64,000 nucleotides of DNA. Origin: Antennarius striatus. Taxonomy: Eukaryota; Chordata; Actinopteri; Lophiiformes; Antennariidae. Shown here piece by piece: positions 58,956 through 64,000 of the stretch. The DNA lies in contig NC_090780.1 in assembly GCF_040054535.1 (NCBI RefSeq), positions 10,630,501 through 10,694,500 on the forward strand. The letters run 5' to 3'. The position numbers and the translations under genes were made by a program. Each line of letters starts with the position of its first letter. Position 1 is the first letter of the stretch. Under the pieces are notes generated by a model. It searched no databases, was not told the DNA's origin, and saw only the letters and a list, made by a program, of their open reading frames with translations.

Positions 58956-59215
58956 GAACGTAACGGGTTGCCGATGCCTAAACATTTTCAGTTTGATTGA
59001 TTCTTTTCTGTGCTGTATTTGCATGTTTATGTAGGTTCTCTCTGGGTTTTCCTCCTACCTCTAGAAAAATGGAGGTGGACACCAAGTTGTCCATAGGTGT
59101 GAGTGTGAATGGTAGTCGGTTTTTCATTTGATGAGCTGGCATCTCATTCGGGGTGTACCCCTGGTGTACCACAAGGCAAATAAGCGACTGTAGACAAGAC
59201 GATTGCTATTGTCTA
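58956..59215 (+). mobile_element. Old SINE copy
   Basis: It contains TTTGATTGATTCTTTTCTGTGCTG, TAGGTTCTCTCTGGGTTTTCCTCC, CCAAGTTGTCCATAGGTGTGAGTGTGAATGG and ATGAGCTGGCATCTCATTCGGGGTGTACC. This is the internal order of the SINE at 57041-57300. The head is heavily decayed. Confidence 0.65.
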
Positions 59216-59481
59216 ACAAGAAATTGTATGGATAAACAAACATGGTGCTGAATAGTTTTTTCACTTTCAACAGCTTGGTAACGATCAAGAGGCACCTCTG
59301 CTTTCCTTGCTTCAACCTGGGTGTAGTTCCTCCATGTGAGGGTGGGGGCGCTGTCGAGCGTGTTGAGCGCGCACTGATCATATGACAGCTACCGACTTCC
59401 CTTCCCCGCTGGAAAACGCCACATCTGACAGGGAGAGGGGGAAAAGCACCACCGCGGGGGAATTAGCACACCGACCTGAAG

Positions 59482-62400
59482 ATGCTGGCGCTAATAAACC
59501 GGCTTTTGGACTGGTTCAGGTCTTTGTTTTGGAAAGAGGAGATGGAGCTGACGTTGGTCGGCCTCCAGTACTCTGGAAAAACAACATTTGTTAACGTGAT
59601 CGCTGTAAGTCTTTAGCCGCTAACCTAGCCACCTCTCTCGGTTTTTGCTAATACTATTAGCCTAATAATGGACAGCAGTTGCCAGGCTTGTGCGGTGCTA
59701 CACCATAATGTAACCGGGTTGAAAAAACGATGAAATAGCAGTTGTTCCAGTGTCAGCAGGTCACTTATGCTTAGAGTCCCACTGGTGGTCACTATCCGGT
59801 CATTATCTGCTCAGAACCACAACACCACGGACTGTCACTGCGGTGATGTGACATTACGTCTCTGGAAGCATGGGCTCATTTCTTGACTCTGAAAGTGTTT
59901 AGATTCTAACAATTTTAGCTCAAAATGTTTGACCATCACAACACTGCACGTTCCAACCAAAGCCAGTTGTCTGCAGGCCTACTGCAACAGGTTGAACTGA
60001 CCTCCACTAGAAAACAAATCACACAGACATGAAACAGGCAGACAGTCGATAAACTTGCTGTTAATTTTTAAGCTGGTGCATCTTTTTTTTTTTTTTTTGT
60101 GGAACATATTCAAAGGGGGGATGAATTCACCTGCCATTTCTTCATGTGACTGCATTAACTGGTTAAAAGCATCATAAATTTGTAAATACCTGGATTGACC
60201 CCTGAGATAGAGCTTAAACTACACTGTCTGGTCCTAAAGGCTTAGCAGTGGAGCATTGTGTTTTTGCAGGACATTTCTGTTGTGCAATGTTTGCAGTGGT
60301 TTCTCAAAACTGTTTCTGTTCAATGTCACACTCAGATTTCCGTCATGACATTTTGCAAACACAGGTTATACTCCAATCATCGCTCCCTGATAACTATTTA
60401 AACACCACATTTTATTATATATCCTGTGGTATGCAGTGATGCGTAAACACACCGACACACACACTAGTGTTTTTGGTTTGTGTGATTGTATGGGTATGGT
60501 TTTATTGTCTTGACATCATTTTAGGAGGTTTAATTTATTAAAGAGCTAAACTATCAGCTCATTATTTTGTAAATGAACTAATTCAAAACAGGTCCTATCA
60601 GTTTCATATGTTTTTTCTGTGTTTATGCAATAGCAATCTGAACACTTTTTTACTGTGAAAATCTCTAATTTGGACATTTAATAGACCAACTGATTAATTA
60701 ACCAGTGTAATTAATAGGAAGATGAATGATTTACTAAGTTCTGGAAAAGCACTGACGTTTGCGATTAACTTCCAAATAAATCTGTTTCCTGGCAGTATAT
60801 TATTGCCTTTATTGTAAAGAGTACATTCTGGTCACCAGCCTTGGTATATGACATAACTACAGTATTCTGTCAGGTAGGCGGACTGCGAGGAAGTCGGGGT
60901 TTGGGGTTGGAACATAAGTCTTGTTCTTCCTATAACTGAAGATAAAAAAAATGCAGAGTGAACAGATGTAATGGAGTGTGGTATAGTAGTTCCTTCTTAG
61001 TCATAAGACTGCTGCTGCTCATATCCACTTAGCTTCATCAGCTGACTCTGTCATGTGTTGAAGTTGGTGCTCACCAGACAGCAGAAGTGTAAATGAAGGA
61101 TGAAACACTGTAGTGAAAGAACAGCTTTTTGGCTCATTTGATTTTAAAATGATTTATTCTGTGGTTTCTTTTTGTTTTACCTTCACCTACTTTTATACAT
61201 GACAGATTTTTATTGACATATATATTTTTATGATATAAGGTTTCCTTTTTCAGTCAACAGATTAGATAGAGGCATGCTGTATCCATATCTCCTCAGAAAC
61301 AGCTGGACAGAGTTTAATGAAATTTTTGTCCATACTTGGTAGGGACCCTGAAAGTGTTCATCGTATTGTTGGTTTGTTAACTTTTGGTTTCATTCATCTT
61401 TTTAAAAAAATTAAATTAAGCACATTTGAACTTGAATCACGTTCATTTTTGCTGCTGTAATATTTTCAGCTGTGATAATGGAGATTATAATCTGTCCACA
61501 ACAGCGCAAATTGAATTTTCATGGCAATCAATGTCTTTGGACACAAATTTTTATTAGGTTAAAAAATTGTTTTATTGATTGTAAAACAATGTTATACAAA
61601 TATTGTATAAACTAGTGGGAACCCGTGGAAATTCCATGATAAAACAATATCAGACTTCATACCAAACATATGAAAACAAATGTGTTGGTATTATAAACCA
61701 AGTGCACCCAACGTAGTCCAAAATCAACGTGGTGACGTAACGACTTTGTATTGGCAAATCATGGATTGTGCTGGGTGGGCATTGCAAAGCTGTTGATGAA
61801 TGTTAGCAGGTTAACTGGAGAAAGAAAGTTAACTAATCGTGACATTTAGAAAGGAGCTAACGTTAAAGGAAAAGCCACCTGTCAAAAGAGCAGGTGGAAA
61901 AGAAATTTTAGAGGAGTGATAGTTCTGTTAGCTGACTACATGAACAGAACTGTATGTAATTAGTTAAAGGGAGACTAAAGTTAATTTTAAGTGACATATG
62001 TTGTTCATCATCATGAAAAATAGAAGAAAAAATAAATTTTATGTGTAGCATCATCCCTTTGGTCATAAACACGATAATCTGGTCATGAAAACATTTATAC
62101 ATTATCTTCAGTTGCTCCAGACATTAATTAATTATCCACTAAACCTTTGGAATTCAGAATAAATACTATGGGTTGTCTGAAAACGATCTTACCTTCAAAT
62201 CTCTTTGGAAATCCTCCGAGGTAAAGTGCCCATGACAGATCCTTGGTCATATTGACCCGGTTTATCCGTACTCTCCATCTCCTTCCTAGCTTCCCCTAGC
62301 TGCTGCGGCGAAGGCTTTAAGCATTTCAGACCAAAGGGATGATGCTACACATATAAAATTTATTTTTTCTTCTATTTCTTCATAATGATGAACAACATAT

Positions 62401-64000
62401 ATGTCACTTAAAATTAACTTTACTGTCCCTTTAAAGACCATTTTTGTCAGATGCCCGTTTACCATTTTTGGATCCTACTTAGATTGTCCCATCCCAAACT
62501 GAAACCATAGCTGGACAGACTGTTGGTGCTAGCCAGCTAGCTTCACTCAGAATTCGTTACTGTTTTCTGTGTTGTTCCTGCTGTTTGGACTCTGCTCAAA
62601 AACATGAAAATTGTTGGAACAGTTCTGACACTCTAAAATTATGTTAACTGGGAAGGTGTCAATCAACGTGAGGGAATAGTTTCCTAAGAAGTATAGTTAT
62701 TCTCCTAACATAGCAGATGCCTTACGCCATATTGTTCATGTGATTCCTTCTGGCAGATGCGCCATGATTGGTTGGGCGCTTGATTGACAGGTAGTGGGTG
62801 GAGTTGGTGACAGCATGACAGCGTGAGACTTTTCAAGTGAGCTTATTCAGATATATACGTAGGTGGAGATAGCAGAAAGAGATTTGACTCCAAACTACTG
62901 CGGAAACCTTGTTAATACACTATAATTCCACTCAATGCCATTGCTACACTTTGCACTATTTCCTACTGTTGGGCTGTCTGATAAAATTACTTCATGCTAC
63001 TTTATTTTATTGAAAAGCTGAAAGGAAAAGAAGATTTTAATGTGTATAATCAGTCAATTGTGTACATTTGTGCATGCCTCCATCCCACCCCACATATATT
63101 ATCTTAAGCAAATTGCAGTGATCATATCAGACAAAATGGAAACAGTTTTATATAACACAACTTACATTTGTACCATTTTCACAGTCTGGGCATTTCAGTG
63201 AGGATATGATCCCCACGGTTGGGTTCAATATGAGGAAGGTCACAAAAGGAAATGTCACCATCAAGGTATTTGAAATTTAACAGTCATACAAAAATAAGTA
63301 CATAGTCATTGCCATGCAGGATACTTATACAATGAATTGCCCTTAATTATGTAGATCTGGGATATAGGAGGGCAGCCAAGATTCAGGAGCATGTGGGAGC
63401 GCTACTGTCGAGGAGTTAATGCAATTGTGTGAGTATTGATGTTTTCAAGCATGTCTGTAAAACAAATGAGTCAAATTTTAATATGTACTTGGGTATAATG
63501 TAAATCTGACTAAAAAACTGAATTGTTTTTGCGGATATGTAGATACATGGTTGATGCAGCTGATCGAGACAAGGTGGAAGCATCCAGGAATGAACTTCAT
63601 AATTTGTTAGAAAAACCTCAATTGCAAGGAATTCCTGTAAGTGTTCTTTTGAAAGCAATTTTAACATTTATGTGATTTGCAATTCTGTGAATGATTACTG
63701 GCAGAAGTTTAGGATGTTAATTGTAATGTGTTTTCAGGTTTTGGTTCTTGGTAACAAAAGGGACCTCCCTAGTGCTCTAGATGAAAAGCAGCTCATTGAA
63801 AAAATGTAAGTAAGACCAAAGATGGAAATGCCTCAGTGTATTTAGCTTAATCACCTCTTTTACTATTTTTTTTTAAATTTAAAACGGTGCGCTGCGTGTT
63901 CTTTGTGTTTCAAAAATGACTATTTTAGTTTTACAGGAGGAAATATTCGAGATGTGAAATTTGAAAATTGTCTTAAAATCTGGCTGTACTATATATTTCA
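59482..64000 (+). CDS. arl8b: ADP-ribosylation factor-like GTPase 8B (lysosomal Arl8), 5' five exons
   Basis: ARL8 is a lysosomal small GTPase that links lysosomes to kinesin-1 through SKIP/PLEKHM2 and drives their outward transport. Exons 59482-59604, 63185-63265, 63355-63428, 63543-63636 and 63738-63805 encode [20 protein letters not shown] onward to LIEKM, about 147 of the usual 186 residues. Visible: P-loop GLQYSGKT (27-34), switch I PTVGFN, switch II WDIGGQ, NKRD. The N-terminal amphipathic helix lacks a myristoylation glycine, as in all ARL8 proteins. MLALI and NVTIKIWD favour ARL8B over ARL8A (MIALF, IKLWD). The remaining coding sequence (NLSAIQDRE onward in other vertebrates) is not found before 64000, so the last exons lie beyond the window. 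Intron 1 is 3.6 kb and holds a fold-back element. Confidence 0.94.
61964..62434. mobile_element. Fold-back element (MITE) with about 100-bp terminal inverted repeats in arl8b intron 1
   Basis: The left arm 61964-62064 starts TTAAAGGGAGACTAAAGTTA and ends ATCATCCCTTTGGTC. The right arm 62330-62434 starts GACCAAAGGGATGATGCTAC and ends TACTGTCCCTTTAA. The arms are near-perfect reverse complements over about 100 bases. The 265-base centre has no transposase. TTAA at both ends could be a target site as in piggyBac-type elements, but the family is not certain. Confidence 0.85.

Noticed and set aside
63934-64000. Possible last exon of arl8b after TTTTACAG
   Set aside because: The translation does not match the strongly conserved NLSAIQDREICC continuation, so the real exon must lie beyond the window.

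Overview
This is nuclear DNA of a ray-finned (teleost) fish. The genes are split into many short exons with GT-AG introns, dinucleotide and trinucleotide microsatellites are abundant, and the repeats are types typical of teleosts (tRNA-derived SINEs, RTE- and L2-like LINEs, small inverted-repeat DNA elements). I joined exons by eye from splice signals, reading frame and remembered vertebrate proteins. No alignment or transcript data were available.

Seven protein genes are supported. (1) epha2, + strand, 7611-19747, 17 exons, 974 aa: a complete Eph receptor tyrosine kinase. (2) cplane2/rsg1, + strand, 27447-29623, 5 exons, 248 aa: a ciliogenesis small GTPase with a probable U12-type intron. 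(3) An ephexin-family RhoGEF (arhgef19-like), - strand, 30140-32995, 12 exons, 558 aa, with DH and PH domains but no SH3 domain. (4) ddi2, - strand, 34506-43247, 9 exons, 1073 aa. Its last exon is the homologue of mammalian RSC1A1, joined in frame, so the protein has a UBL, a retropepsin-type protease and a C-terminal UBA-like domain. (5) A short-tailed TNF receptor (OX40-like), + strand, 49358-51795. (6) A TNFRSF9/4-1BB-like receptor, + strand, 54661-56839. (7) arl8b, + strand, from 59482 and running off the right edge, with five exons present.

Layout: 1-7.5 kb is intergenic and repeat-rich (LINE end, SINEs, long CA/GT tracts). 7.6-20.4 kb is epha2. 20.4-27.4 kb is intergenic and holds a young SINE with perfect target-site duplications, an L2-like LINE, and an RTE-like LINE interrupted by DNA-transposon remnants. 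27.4-43.3 kb is a compact block of cplane2, the ephexin and ddi2. 43.3-46.7 kb is intergenic with SINE copies and a Penelope-like remnant. 46.7-56.9 kb holds the two TNF receptors. 57-59.4 kb is repeats. 59.5-64 kb is arl8b, whose first intron carries a fold-back element.

The EPHA2, ARHGEF19 and CPLANE2 genes are also neighbours on human 1p36, with DDI2/RSC1A1 and several TNFRSF genes on the same arm, so this looks like a conserved block. EPHA2 and an ephexin are receptor and effector of one Rho-GTPase pathway. The least ordinary features are the DDI2-RSC1A1 in-frame gene with its coding 12-bp repeat array, the apparent GT-AT U12 intron in cplane2, and the SH3-less ephexin.
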